A stretch of DNA of 64,000 nucleotides from Parus major (Eukaryota > Chordata > Aves > Passeriformes > Paridae): assembly GCF_001522545.3 (NCBI RefSeq), contig NC_031799.1:36691522-36755521 (forward strand), in the 5' to 3' direction. The position numbers were made by a program, and so were the translations under genes. The notes under the pieces were generated by a model. That model worked only from the letters and a program-made list of their open reading frames with translations. It searched no databases and was not told the DNA's origin. This document shows, one piece after another, positions 41,076-51,454 of this stretch (positions are counted from its first letter, which is position 1; each line of letters opens with the position of its first letter).

Positions 41076-43012
41076 CTGGGGTTGGCACCAATCTGAAATT
41101 TCTGTGGGATATATTCATCCCACATGCAAAAGGTCAGCCTTCCCCACTGGATTCCAGAATCTCAGAAGATCTTGGATGTCTTTCCATTTTCGATTTTCTC
41201 TGCACACAACTGAAGCAAGAACTGTGGTGTCTCTACTCCATGTAAAAAAAAAAAATAAAAATTGTAAATCCAGAAAAATTTCCTCTCCTGGCAAGTAATA
41301 AAGATTTAAAGCCAATAGGAAGGATTTTTTTAATGACCTCTGATAATGGCTAATACTTTCCACTGGAACAGTTTCCTAGCCATAATGGGATCACACAGAC
41401 ATTTTGTATTTTAGGGTATAGTGCTGGTGTTTTCTGAGGTTACTGGTATTCTGATTTTTGTGATGGCAGACAAAGTGTTTAAGAAAAAATTGTGTTGAAT
41501 CAACATATGGAAGTAAACCTTGTGTTTCAAATTTTTATTTCAGTATTTCATTATGATAAAATATAAGAATACCATTACTTCAAAGCACATTTTTTGGTGC
41601 AATTTCCACATAGGTTTTTCAAAAATCATATATTCTGAAACTTCCTGCTCAATGAAACAGGAGTGAAAACAGCTAAACAAATGCATTTGGACATATTTTC
41701 ATTAAAATAAGTGTTGAAATAATACAGTCTTTGTGGCAAGAAAATCCCTCCTCCAAAGAACTGCAAAGCATTATATTTCATAACAAATAGCACTCATCAG
41801 GGATTTTAGTTCTCACCCTGCCCATGTTCTAGGAATTTTTTTTCCACAATGCATAGAAAAAGTAATTTCTTCCATGAAGACTTGTTTTCCCAGTCAATAT
41901 TCAAATACTCTAAGTGACTTATCAAAGAAAAATCTGCTTATTTTAGAGCTGTGCATGATACATTTGGGATTGTGGTGTCACTTTATATATTTGCTTTGTA
42001 CTGCTTTTCTCTGTCTGAAATGTATTCATCTGAAGCACAATTTAAAGTTAGTTAAGCAATTTTTCCAATAAATATATTTGCAAAATATGTGTGGTTTGGT
42101 TTTGGTTTTGTTTTATTTTCTTTAAACGCAAAGATGGTGGTCCTGTTAATATTTAAGAATTTGCAGACATCAGACCCTCCTAGGCAAACTGACTTTTATT
42201 AGTAGTACAAAATCTACTATGCTGCCTGTTCATCTTGGACAAGAAAGGGAATCCACTCCAGATAGTTTTAAGACATTTTGTGAAGAGCACAAGTCTTGGC
42301 CCCCCAGAATTATGCTCTTCCTCAGCAGAATTACTCCAGCACCACAAAACAGACACACCTCTAGTCAAGCATGACCCATCATAGGGTTGGGTAGGAAAGT
42401 GGAAATGTATTGCTATTAACAATGATGTTCAGCTTGAGGATGTGGTTCAGCTTGAAAAACTAGAGGTCTATTAGGAGGTCTCCTTGAGGATGTCTTACTT
42501 TCCATACCAGGAGTATGAATCCCAGATTACCTTATTTTTAAATGCACATGAAAGGGACCAAGATAGTGCTGCAACAATTTTCAAAGTAGATCTAGCCCAA
42601 ACCTGGTCCCATTTGGAAAGGGTCTGGAAGGTTTCTGCAAGTTCATCACTGGCTGCTAGCAAAAGTGGCACTGAATGCTGCTTTTTATCTTGAGCCCACC
42701 ATTTTGCACTACAGCACAGATGAGAATAAAGCAAAAGCCCCTGAACAGAGAAAGCTACTTTTCTTTTGAAAACAATGTCCTTCTTGCCTTGACAGCTGCA
42801 CTTTTTCTTTCTGTCAATTAGCTTTGTTACTTTTACTGTAAACCTGGGACTTGCTGAGAAGTTTTGTATTTTTTTTCAAGCTCATGTTTTGCTTGAAGCT
42901 CAGGATCCCTACAGAGCCCAATGCAACAAAAAAGCTATGGTACTACCTGCTGGGGGACACTGTTTGGTTTCCTGGACAATAAAATGTAACATATTTGTTT
43001 AGCTCTTCAGAC

Positions 43013-43047
43013 CAAGAGATATTAACTGGTAAACAAGAGATATTAAC
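43013..43047. repeat. 21-bp period direct repeat
   Basis: CAAGAGATATTAAC is present at 43013-43026 and 43034-43047, separated by TGGTAAA. Local duplication. Confidence 0.85.
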
Positions 43048-44693
43048 ATGGTATATATATTTCCTGTAGTAAAGTCTGATCCCTGCTCATTGCACACAGA
43101 CCCTTTTGAATAACAGCTAAGGGGCAGGTACATTTCTACCAGTAGGTTGATATGTTTTCATTTATGCTGCCTTGTGGTCAGAAGGCCTTTGAGTAGGAAA
43201 TCCACAGTGAAAAGTCAGCGTGCAAGAAAAGAACAGTTTTGCCTGTTTATGCTTCCCATCAGAATCCTGGAAAGGGCACTTCTTTACAGTCCTTCTTTAC
43301 CTACCCAGTGAATTTTAGGCTTGCTGAGGCTTTTCTGCTACCATGCTTGTCATCCAGTCCTTGCTGAATGTCACAGATTGGGCTTTGTGGACTGTTTGGG
43401 AGAAAGGAACAGGTGAGAATGAGAAATACCTGGCTGGGAGTCCTTGTAAAGGAATGATGAACTCTTCCTTTGTCCTTGCTGAAATGCATATGCTGTTCAT
43501 GCCAGCTAGGGCCTATATAAATATTTAAATCTTGGAGATAGACTGACTTCCACTTGCTGAAGATTCCAGCCTGTATCCTATTGGTACATTTTGGCATGGA
43601 CTGTGGTAGCATCACTACTTTCTTTTTTTAAGTGGAGGCTCTTCATAGAAAATTTCTGAAGCATCAGTTGAAAAAGATTGAGCTACATAAAGGTATATTC
43701 CAGTTTGTTTTATGTAAAGATCTGACCCAAAGACATTTGGGTAAACACTAAATTCTTGTGTCATCTGTGAGAAGTCCTTGCAGACAAATGGTTTTGTCAT
43801 CAGGGTCATTAGAGATGGGCCTTCTTCCTTTTTACTCCCCTTTTCAGCAAATTATCTGGAAAATTCATGTTTTGAGTGGCCAGACTTCTTGGCAGATTCA
43901 TATGGGACTTGCAAAGGACTTTCAGCTGAAAAAAATTGACACAATAGTTTGTGAATACTTAAGGTACATATTTGACAACAAAAAATGATAGATGCATTCT
44001 CAAATGCATTTTTAGGCACACAAACAAAACACAAAGGAACTGTTCCACTTTCACCTGCCAGGACAATCGAAGTTCCCAGTGAAGCCCAGGCTTGAACCGT
44101 TCTCCCACCTGTGGTCTTTTGCTTCCATCACAGTTCTGCTCACCCTTGACTGATTATTTTCCCTTTGGCATGGACAAAATCTTCCAACCAAGGAGAAAGA
44201 AAACATACTGAGGATTTCTACAAAGACCCCTATACACCCTGGAAGCTGGACACTGCACATCACACTACCCTTCTAACCAAGATGTATTGTTAATTCTAAT
44301 GAGTTTTGCTAGAGCAATCCCACAACTTAAATACTACCATGAACTCTCAAACAATAGCATCATTACATTAGCTCACTGAACCAGTGGAACTGAAAGAGAC
44401 CTCAAGCAGCTTCCTTCATCTTCTGCCCACATGCCTGCTAATGCCATGATCCTGAAGAATTATCTGTGCCAAAGTCATGTTGGACAGAAATTGCACTCTG
44501 ACATTTTTCTAGCATTTCAGAGGAAGATACTCGACCATCAAGACACCTACTCCTTTGCTGTCCTAACCCTTTGAAAGTTTTGTCTCTGACTTTGTTCTTG
44601 TTGTGAAGTGGGGTTCTATTTCCTTTCCTGAAAACTTTCTTCTGTCTACTGGCTATTATCTTTCACTTTGTAGGGGACTAACAATTTTCAGTA

Positions 44694-44699
44694 CAGCCT
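44694..44699. repeat. Left target-site duplication CAGCCT
   Basis: CAGCCT directly abuts the TG start of the LTR at 44700 and is repeated exactly at 45277-45282 after its CA end. A 6-bp duplication is typical of class II (beta/alpha-like, ERVK-type) retroviral integrases. Confidence 0.85.
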
Positions 44700-45276
44700 T
44701 GTTGGAGTCCCAGGGACAGAAAACGTCCCTTTATCTGTGCTGACAGGCTCAGGCACTCAGGAGAACATTGGGTTTAACTTAAGACCATTGAGTAGGCTTC
44801 TAAAACTGAGTGGAGAAGCTGGGAATGTGAATGTATAAATTAGATGGAATTATGTTAAGTCACTGGGTGAAAAATATAGAGTTTAGAGTTTGAGATATAG
44901 TAGTGAATAAGAGACAAGATGGAGGTTCTTGGGCATTGGCTTATCTTTGCCTTTCTTCCTTCTTCCTCATGGATTTGAGTGGTATTGGTTGATTGGACAG
45001 AAAAATAAGCAATGCGGAACACAGGTGTTTGGTTATTGGGTTAAAAGTAAAAAATAAGTTACTTGGCATTTGATAATTGGATAGTTTATGCTTAAAAGGC
45101 CTTGTGGACAGAGCCTGAGGTTGCCATTTGTAGCTTGTTAGATTAGTGTGAAGTATTTAATGACTGTAAGAATGTAATATAGATAAGGCAAAATAAACAT
45201 TCTAAGTCTGAACGTGAAACCCATCTCTCTGCTCATCAATCCTGATCCTGAGGAAAAGAACCCAGAGAATTTTACA
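44700..45276 (+). mobile_element. Solo LTR of an endogenous retrovirus
   Basis: A 577-bp segment beginning TGTTGGAGTC and ending TTTTACA, bounded by exact 6-bp copies of CAGCCT. Internally it has the order expected of a plus-strand LTR: a long U3, a TATA-like CTTAAAAGG at 45091, an AATAAA polyadenylation signal at 45192-45197 and about 80 bp of R/U5. No gag, pol or env sequence or second LTR lies next to it, so the internal part was most likely removed by LTR-LTR recombination. The intact duplication indicates an undisturbed insertion. It carries no protein and cannot replicate. The 6-bp duplication favours a class II family; exact family unknown. Confidence 0.88.
45192..45197 (+). terminator. 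LTR polyadenylation signal AATAAA
   Basis: Canonical hexamer inside the solo LTR about 100 bp after the TATA-like element, defining the plus orientation. It may still end transcripts passing through on the plus strand. Confidence 0.6.
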
Positions 45277-45282
45277 CAGCCT
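45277..45282. repeat. Right target-site duplication CAGCCT
   Basis: Exact copy of the hexamer at 44694-44699, placed immediately after the CA end of the LTR. Confidence 0.85.
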
Positions 45283-45320
45283 CTCCAGAATTCAAAAGTA
45301 TAATACAGTGGTGAGTGCAT

Positions 45321-46384
45321 TGACACTGGCCAGATGCCAGGCACCCACCAAAGCCACTTTCTTACTCTCCTCCAGAGTTGTACTTGGGATAAAAAGAAAT
45401 AACTAAGGGTTCATGGGTTGAGATAAGAACTGGGAGAGATCACGCATCAAATGCCATCAGGGGCAAAACAGGCTCAACTTAGAAATATGAAGTGAATTTA
45501 TTACTGACAAAATCAGAGCAGGACAATGAGAAGTAAAATAAGCTCTTAAATATACCTTCCCCTCCCCTCAAGCTGTATCTTCTACCCCAGCAGCACAGGG
45601 AGGCAGGGAATGGGGGTCATGGTCAGTTCATCACCCAGGGCTTCTCCCACTGCTCAGGGAGGGGAGATGTTTCCCTGCTGCACTGTGGGGTCCCTCCCAC
45701 GGGAGCCAGTTCTCCATGAACTTCTCCAGTGTGAATGCACTCTGCAAACTGCTGCAGTGTGAGTCCATCCCATGGGCAGCAGTTCTCCCAAAACTCCTGC
45801 AGCCTGGGTCACTCTTTTACAGGGTACAAGTCCTTCAAGGACAGGCCACTCCAGCATGGGAGCAGGGTCCCTCTCTCCACAAGCCTTCCACAGGGTAACA
45901 ACCTTCTCTAGGCATCCACCTGCTCCAGCATGCGGGTGGATCTCTGCATCCCCATGGACCTCCATGAGCTGCAGGTAGATCTCTGCATCCCCATGGACCT
46001 GCATGGGCTGCAGGGGCACAGCTGCCTCACCATGGGCTGTACTACCGGTGTCAGGAAATCTCAGCTCTGGTACCTGGAGCACCTCCTCCCCCTCCTCTGC
46101 ACTGACCTTAGTGTCTGCAAAGTTGTTTCTCTCACATGTTCTCACTCCACTCTTCTTTGGCTACAATTGCATCTGCACAATAACTTTTCTTTCTTATTAA
46201 ATCTGTTATCACAGAGGCATTACCACCATTTCTAATTGGCCCAGCCTTGGCCAGCAGAATATCTGTCTTTGGAGCTACCAAGGATTGACTCTGCTGGACA
46301 TGAAGGAAACTTCCAGAAGCTTCTCACAGAAGACACCCCTGTAGTCCCACTGCTACCAAAACCAGGCCATGCATACACATTACA
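45321..46384 (-). mobile_element. ERV LTR, minus strand, with internal tandem repeats
   Basis: This roughly 1.06 kb element lies opposite to and about 44 bp from the preceding solo LTR. On the minus strand it opens TGTAATGTGTATGCATGGCC, and on the plus strand one reads TCACAGAAGACACCCCTGTA, TTATTAAATCTGTTATCACA and repeated CTCCAGCATGG / CCATGGGCTGCAG motifs, all familiar from an abundant bird ERV LTR family. A minus-strand AATAAA (plus TTTATT at 45497-45502) lies near the 3' end. The 163-codon minus frame at 45654-46145 and the plus frames here are products of the repeat motifs, not genes. No target duplication was found, so both ends, especially the left, are approximate. Confidence 0.75.
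45935..46012. repeat. 39-bp tandem repeat inside the LTR
   Basis: Two 39-bp units (45935-45973 and 45974-46012), each with GATCTCTGCATCCCCATGGA, differ at three positions. They belong to the minisatellite-like motif array of the host LTR. The repeat gives the near-duplicated HGDAEIY/HGDAEIH peptide in the spurious minus frame. Confidence 0.93.
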
Positions 46385-49037
46385 AACATTTTGATGGATA
46401 AGACACCATCTTTGGAGATGTGATTTTGATACGTGAGTTACACATGTACAGGAGTGTTCTAGGCACATGGCTTCAGGCAGTTGTGAAGAGAAAGTACAGG
46501 AGTCTTGTTATAATATGCAGAAGTCCTCTTATGAAATATTTGGTACCATATCACTTTTGTGGAAAAATTAATTCAGAAAAATCTGCATTTAAAATTCAAA
46601 TATATAACACCTGTATCCCATTCCATTCTAAGCACTGCTGAAAGGGCTGGCCTGTTGTTTCCTGAGATGAAAATCATATGTGATGCTTTGGGAAACCAGA
46701 TTCTATGGTTAAGCTCGAACAAAATGTTTGCACTCTTATTCTAGGACAAAAACCAATACCTTGTAATCACTCTAGTCACTGCAGGTTTGGGACACTACTG
46801 TTCAGCACCTCAATTAAACAAACATAGGACCCTACCTATCATATTCAGACATATTAACACCTCTGTAAACTCTCCAGATTCTAAAAAGTCCAGGAACAAG
46901 TAATTTCAATTATGAAAGCTAAAATCATTTTATTCGTTATTTACAAATTTCTAAAATGTTCTTCATGAAAGAACTTAACTAAACTTAACCTGTTTTTCCA
47001 GAGTAAGATCCATGATGATGGGCTACATTCTTATTTTATTCTGAGTCATGGCATACTGTTCTTAAATTTAGAGGAAAACCACTCTGAATGACTCCTGAAA
47101 GAGGGATTAATATATTTTAAACAGACTTTCTACACATAAGCAACACTGAAACACTGTCTTTCCCTCCATAAAGATTTGACTTCATTATACCAAATGCTAA
47201 AGACTGTCTCACTAGGCAGTCATACACTTTGAGCTCATTTCCTAAAAAGTGTTTTGATTTCCTAGTAGTGTAGCAGGCACCAGAGAAAGATAGGCGCTGT
47301 ATTTTTCCTGTGTTTATTATTTTCTCTTCCTACTGGAGCTTTCTTTTTGACTCATTACATTTTTCCTATTGCAAGATTTGGTCAGAGTCCAGGGGATTGC
47401 GGTCAGGTTCTGCAGGGATTTTTTTTCCTGGTTCTTTCTCTCCATGCATATTTCATGTGCCCATTACTTTAGGTGCCATAAACACAAATTAAAACCAGCA
47501 TCATTTGTGTCAGAAAGGGCCATATTTCTCTACTCATTCATTATTTATATTGCTTCCTTAAGTGGTGTTCTTGCTTGTTTGTCTCTAATAGAGGATACAA
47601 ATTATTTCACAGCCTTTGTTCATTACTGTGATTGGGCTGATCAGCAGCTCCACTGAACTTTAAAAACAATGAGGCTCATCTCTGCTGATAGATAAATCCA
47701 TGAACAATGTTTACTGCTGAACAACCTGTCCCAATCAGCCACAGAAACCACATTAGCCTTACTTTTCACCCTGTGTCATGGTAGAGATGATTTCTGTGCT
47801 TTGGGCCCATTTGAACATCAAGTATTTAACCTCTGCACCTAGAATGGACTAGGAACTTACATGGTGCATAACCAACCTCCAAATATGAGTAAATAAAGAT
47901 GTCCCCTGCACCACTGGTGTCTGGTCTGGTGAACTTCACCTTCTTCTCAGAGACAAGTTCATTTAAAAATACATTTGATTTCTCTCTCCTGATTCTTCAA
48001 TAAGGATATCTCCAGATTCCCTCTAATTTTAATAAAGCTTCCTTCTTATTTCATCCTGTATTTATACAAGGCCAGATTTAACCCAACTTTTCTTTCTTGG
48101 TGTCAGCATTATTACTATCTGATTACATAGTTCTTTCCACCACAGTGGATTACCAACCAATGTACCTTGAAGAAACTGCTGCAGAGTCTCAGACATTTCA
48201 TTTTGTTATGCAAAAAATGGGTCTGTAAAGCTGAAGCAGAGACCACTCCACTAATCTTAACTACTGGTCATCTGAGGCCTGTAAAGATCATGACACAAAA
48301 GTACCTTGCATTTTTCTAGGCAAATAGAGGGAGTTGGTTTCCTACAATCAAAGCCTCTGATTTTCACATTTTTTATCTGTTCCACACAAAGATGAAAGCC
48401 ACACATTCCCTTTAAACAAGAGAAATTAGCTTCTCTGTGTGTCATGTGAATGAAGACAAGCACTGAGAAGAACATGTATTGCTTTGAAATTCATAATCAA
48501 ATTGTGAGACTTGACCACACTGCATAAATTCTACTTTATTTGAGTAGATCAGAGTTGTCGGTAGGTCTGTGTCATCATGTGCTGAAATGATGACAGTGAG
48601 CCCACCCTAAAGAGGTTCTAGAAGACTCCCATCTGTTACCAGAAGAGTCTGTCAGGACACTACATAAATGGAAGATTCCTATCACAGAAGACACAGGGCA
48701 TTTGAAGAGCCTGTGGTGCTATGGATATCTTATTGAAGGAGAGGCAACAGCTCAGGTCCAGTACACTTAATCCTCATAATTTTGTGAATCCCAAAAGGAC
48801 CAGAACTTCATTTGAGAGCAATCTGTGGTTTCTGGAGCTGTCACTGACAGGTAACTTTGCAATGAACCTGACTTTCAGCACCAGTTCTGCTGCTGTCCTC
48901 TTGGAGAGCTGAAGGACAGTCAATAAAGGCCTTGACAATGGGTATTGCTGTAGGCTGGTGTATTTCTTTACTTTCAATATGTCCCAGCTAGGAGTGGGGA
49001 AGGTACAGCATTTACTCTATGGGAATACAATCTGCTT
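46385..49037. other. Gene-free AT-rich stretch
   Basis: Nothing supportable was seen: short conflicting frames, no recognised repeat family and no splice-flanked open frame. Confidence 0.5.
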
Positions 49038-49100
49038 GGGAAGAAGGAAGAAAAGAAGGGAAAGAAGGAAAAAGGAAGGAGAAAGAAGGGGGAGGAAGGG
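49038..49100. repeat. 63-nt uninterrupted polypurine tract
   Basis: Every base from 49038 to 49100 is A or G (GGAAG, GAAAG and similar units). Such tracts can form triplex (H-DNA) structures. The KKRRERRKKEG peptide encoded across it is a composition artefact. Confidence 0.95.
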
Positions 49101-49458
49101 CAGCAAAAAATCGGGCCAGTCCATGAAGGTCAGTGCGTTCCCAGGCTAAAATTAAATACCAAGTATTCCCCTAAGACCTACCAACAGTTTTCCTTCTGCC
49201 ATCTATCCTTACTCTCTAGAGGCTCTGATAACAGATAACTGTTCCTGCAATATTTACAAACACTTTCACTCATTTCCAGAAATTTCTTTCCCCCCTTTCT
49301 TTTTAGGGAGTCCTTTAGACAGCAACGAAATCTCTAAAGCAGCAGAGCTCTATCAGAATAAAGGAACAGTATTTAAAATTAATTAAGAAAACTATATTAG
49401 GCAGGTTATGAGCCCTGGGTTTTGCAGAGACATCACTCTCTCTCTGTGTCTTCTGCAG

Positions 49459-49630
49459 GCAGCAGTGGAGCAAGGGCAGCGCAGGGCTGATGACAGGGCA
49501 GGAGAGCACTGCCACCAAGTGCAAACCCAGGTCCTCCGCATCCTGGTGCCAGGAAAATGGTTTTTAAAAGCCCCATTCACACCCTCTCTTCAGTTCCTCG
49601 CCTTAATAAAACTGTCACAAGTCCCACAGC
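49459..49630 (+). other. Possible terminal exon (weak)
   Basis: A very strong acceptor-like sequence (CTCTCTCTCTGTGTCTTCTGCAG, ending at 49458) is followed 146 bp later by AATAAA (49605-49610) and then by GT-rich sequence. That order fits the last exon of a transcript, possibly noncoding. No upstream exon was identified and the encoded peptide is unfamiliar, so this is only a lead. Confidence 0.15.
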
Positions 49631-51396
49631 TGGTCATATTGGGCTTTTTTGATTTTGCAGGCTGTAATTACTCCATCATTTCATCATTTTTACTCTGTGA
49701 ACTATTATCTCAGCCTGTTCTTTCACACCTTCTTTTTAATCATCAGGTTTTCTAAGTAACTCTGTATCGACAAAACCTGTTAATATCACTGACCTTTTTA
49801 AGAGCTGATTATATTAACTGTGTGATGGCAGGGCAGAGAGCAATCTGTGAAGTGCAGAAATAAGAAATCTCCCAGCTGCACTGAGAAGAGGTAGAACATG
49901 GCTTCAAGACTTAGAAGACAAGATTAGGTCCTTCCTACATGGGGGATATGACTTCAAGATTTAGAAAACAAAATTAGGTCCTGGCTATGTGAGGATGCTG
50001 ATGAAATGTAAGCTGACCTAATTTAAGGTGTAGATTTAAATTTGATCAAGCAAACCACATTATATTACAAAGATAATTAAAAGAAACAGAATTAAGGCCT
50101 ATTTTAATTTTTTTTAAAAGTCACCTGAGTGAGGCAATGGAATTTTACCAATACATTTAAAATAAAATCTTATTAACTTTCCTGCAGGTCCCATCCAGGC
50201 ACAGACTAGTCCCAGATCACAATGCAAGTGTAAAGAGAAGTGGCCGGAAAATGGTGATGTTCCCTCCTGTCATGCTCTCTGGCACTGGTTTTCTGAAATT
50301 AATTTTGTTCTGCTCCCCACCTGTGTCAGAGAACACAGCCTGGCTCCTGCCTCCATTGTCTGAATGCTAGGCAAATATGCAATGATTCTGTCTCTGATTC
50401 AGCCACCTGAAGAATGGGGAAGCTACTTTTCTTTAGAAAGGGTAAACAATGAAGAAAATATTTATTAAATACTCTTGTCTGTTCGTCACTGAAAGATAAA
50501 AGAATAAACAGAAAAACCCATGCTCAGTTGTCAAAGTAAGGACAGACAGGCCAGTTCCTTTATTTTCCTTTCATCATTATACAATTAAAAGCAATAGAAA
50601 TGTTTATGCCTAGCATTTAAATATTTATATTATTGATGAAATCAAGAAAAATTCCCTATAAATATAAAGAATGTAAAATTTGAGCTCAGACTCTTGTTTT
50701 CAGAATCAGGCAATATTTAGGAACTTCAACTTGACTCCGCTCCATCACAGTCTTCAAAAGCAGCCTATGCCTTGTTCCATCCTCTGGATGTCAGTAAAAT
50801 TGTTAACAATTACCATGGACAATACAATTAACAAAGCTAATAAGCAATTCCTTCCTGGCACAGCTTCACATCATAGTTAAAGGTTAAGAAAATAAAATAA
50901 GGGAAATGTTAAAGGCTGTTACTAAAATACTGCATTTTATTTCCAGCTTCGTAACAGTAAAATGGAGTCTATAGTGATGCCCTATCATCTCTTTCTTGAT
51001 GATGGCTACATTAAATCATACTGCTACTTACTTTTATTATAGTGGGAAATATGTTGCCACTGGAGTTCTTCATAATTTACATATGAGAGTAAAAGTTCTG
51101 AAAAAACTTTCTCTGCTTCTTCCTTCTATTTTCCTGCCGAGCCTTGGGGAAAATTAAATGTAGGCTGGAAAAATCACTGAGAACACAGGGAGCCAGATGA
51201 AAAATCCCTTGCTTATTGAGAAACAAGTGTCCTGGACAAGTGGCTACACATCAAAATGGGCAAGGCAGGAAGTTTCTCATAGTCTTGCTCTGACGTGGCC
51301 ACATGAGACTTTACCATGAATGATCTCTGCTGAGCACCTGCACCTCGCTCAGAGACTGTAAACCATGGCATCAGCCTGTTGTGAAGACCCTGCCAG
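49631..51396. other. Gene-free stretch
   Basis: Holds the 50-bp tandem duplication at 49898-49996 listed separately. Otherwise short frames only and no recognised repeat family. Confidence 0.5.
49898..49996. repeat. About 50-bp diverged tandem duplication
   Basis: ATGGCTTCAAGACTTAGAAG... (49898-49947) is followed by ATGACTTCAAGATTTAGAAA... (49948-49996); both continue to ATTAGGTCC and end with GAT. The copies differ at roughly ten positions, so the duplication is older than the 29-bp one at 23.5 kb. Confidence 0.85.
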
Positions 51397-51454
51397 TTAA
51401 TTATTAATTAATTAATTCATTAATTGGTAATTCATAATTAATTATCAATTAATC
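51397..51454. repeat. TTAATTA-rich cluster
   Basis: A 58-bp run made almost wholly of TTAATTA/ATTAATT units with short breaks (TCATTAATTGG, ATCAATTAATC). It is simple sequence, but also a dense array of the TAATTA core bound by many homeodomain proteins. Function is inference. Confidence 0.8.

Larger units (their letters stand above)
38018..44693. other. Gene-free AT-rich stretch
   Basis: No gene is supported. Longest frames are 38519-38971 minus (150 codons) and 39338-39733 plus (131 codons); neither has a domain, and the surroundings have the same AT-rich composition. Small tandem repeats occur at 38223-38246, 41044-41075, 42427-42450 and 43013-43047. The part at 44370-44640 has a vaguely CR1-like opening (GGAACTGAAAGAGACCTCAA) but could not be followed further. 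Confidence 0.5.

Noticed and set aside
44370..44640. Possible further CR1 or old LINE remnant
   Set aside because: Only a short opening (GGAACTGAAAGAGACCTCAA) is suggestive and the rest cannot be aligned by eye.
45654..46145. 163-codon minus-strand frame with HGDAEI repeats
   Set aside because: It is produced by the tandem motifs of the ERV LTR and carries no retroviral domain.
48872..48895. TTCAGCACCAG resembling a REST/NRSF half-site
   Set aside because: The second half of the 21-bp consensus is missing.
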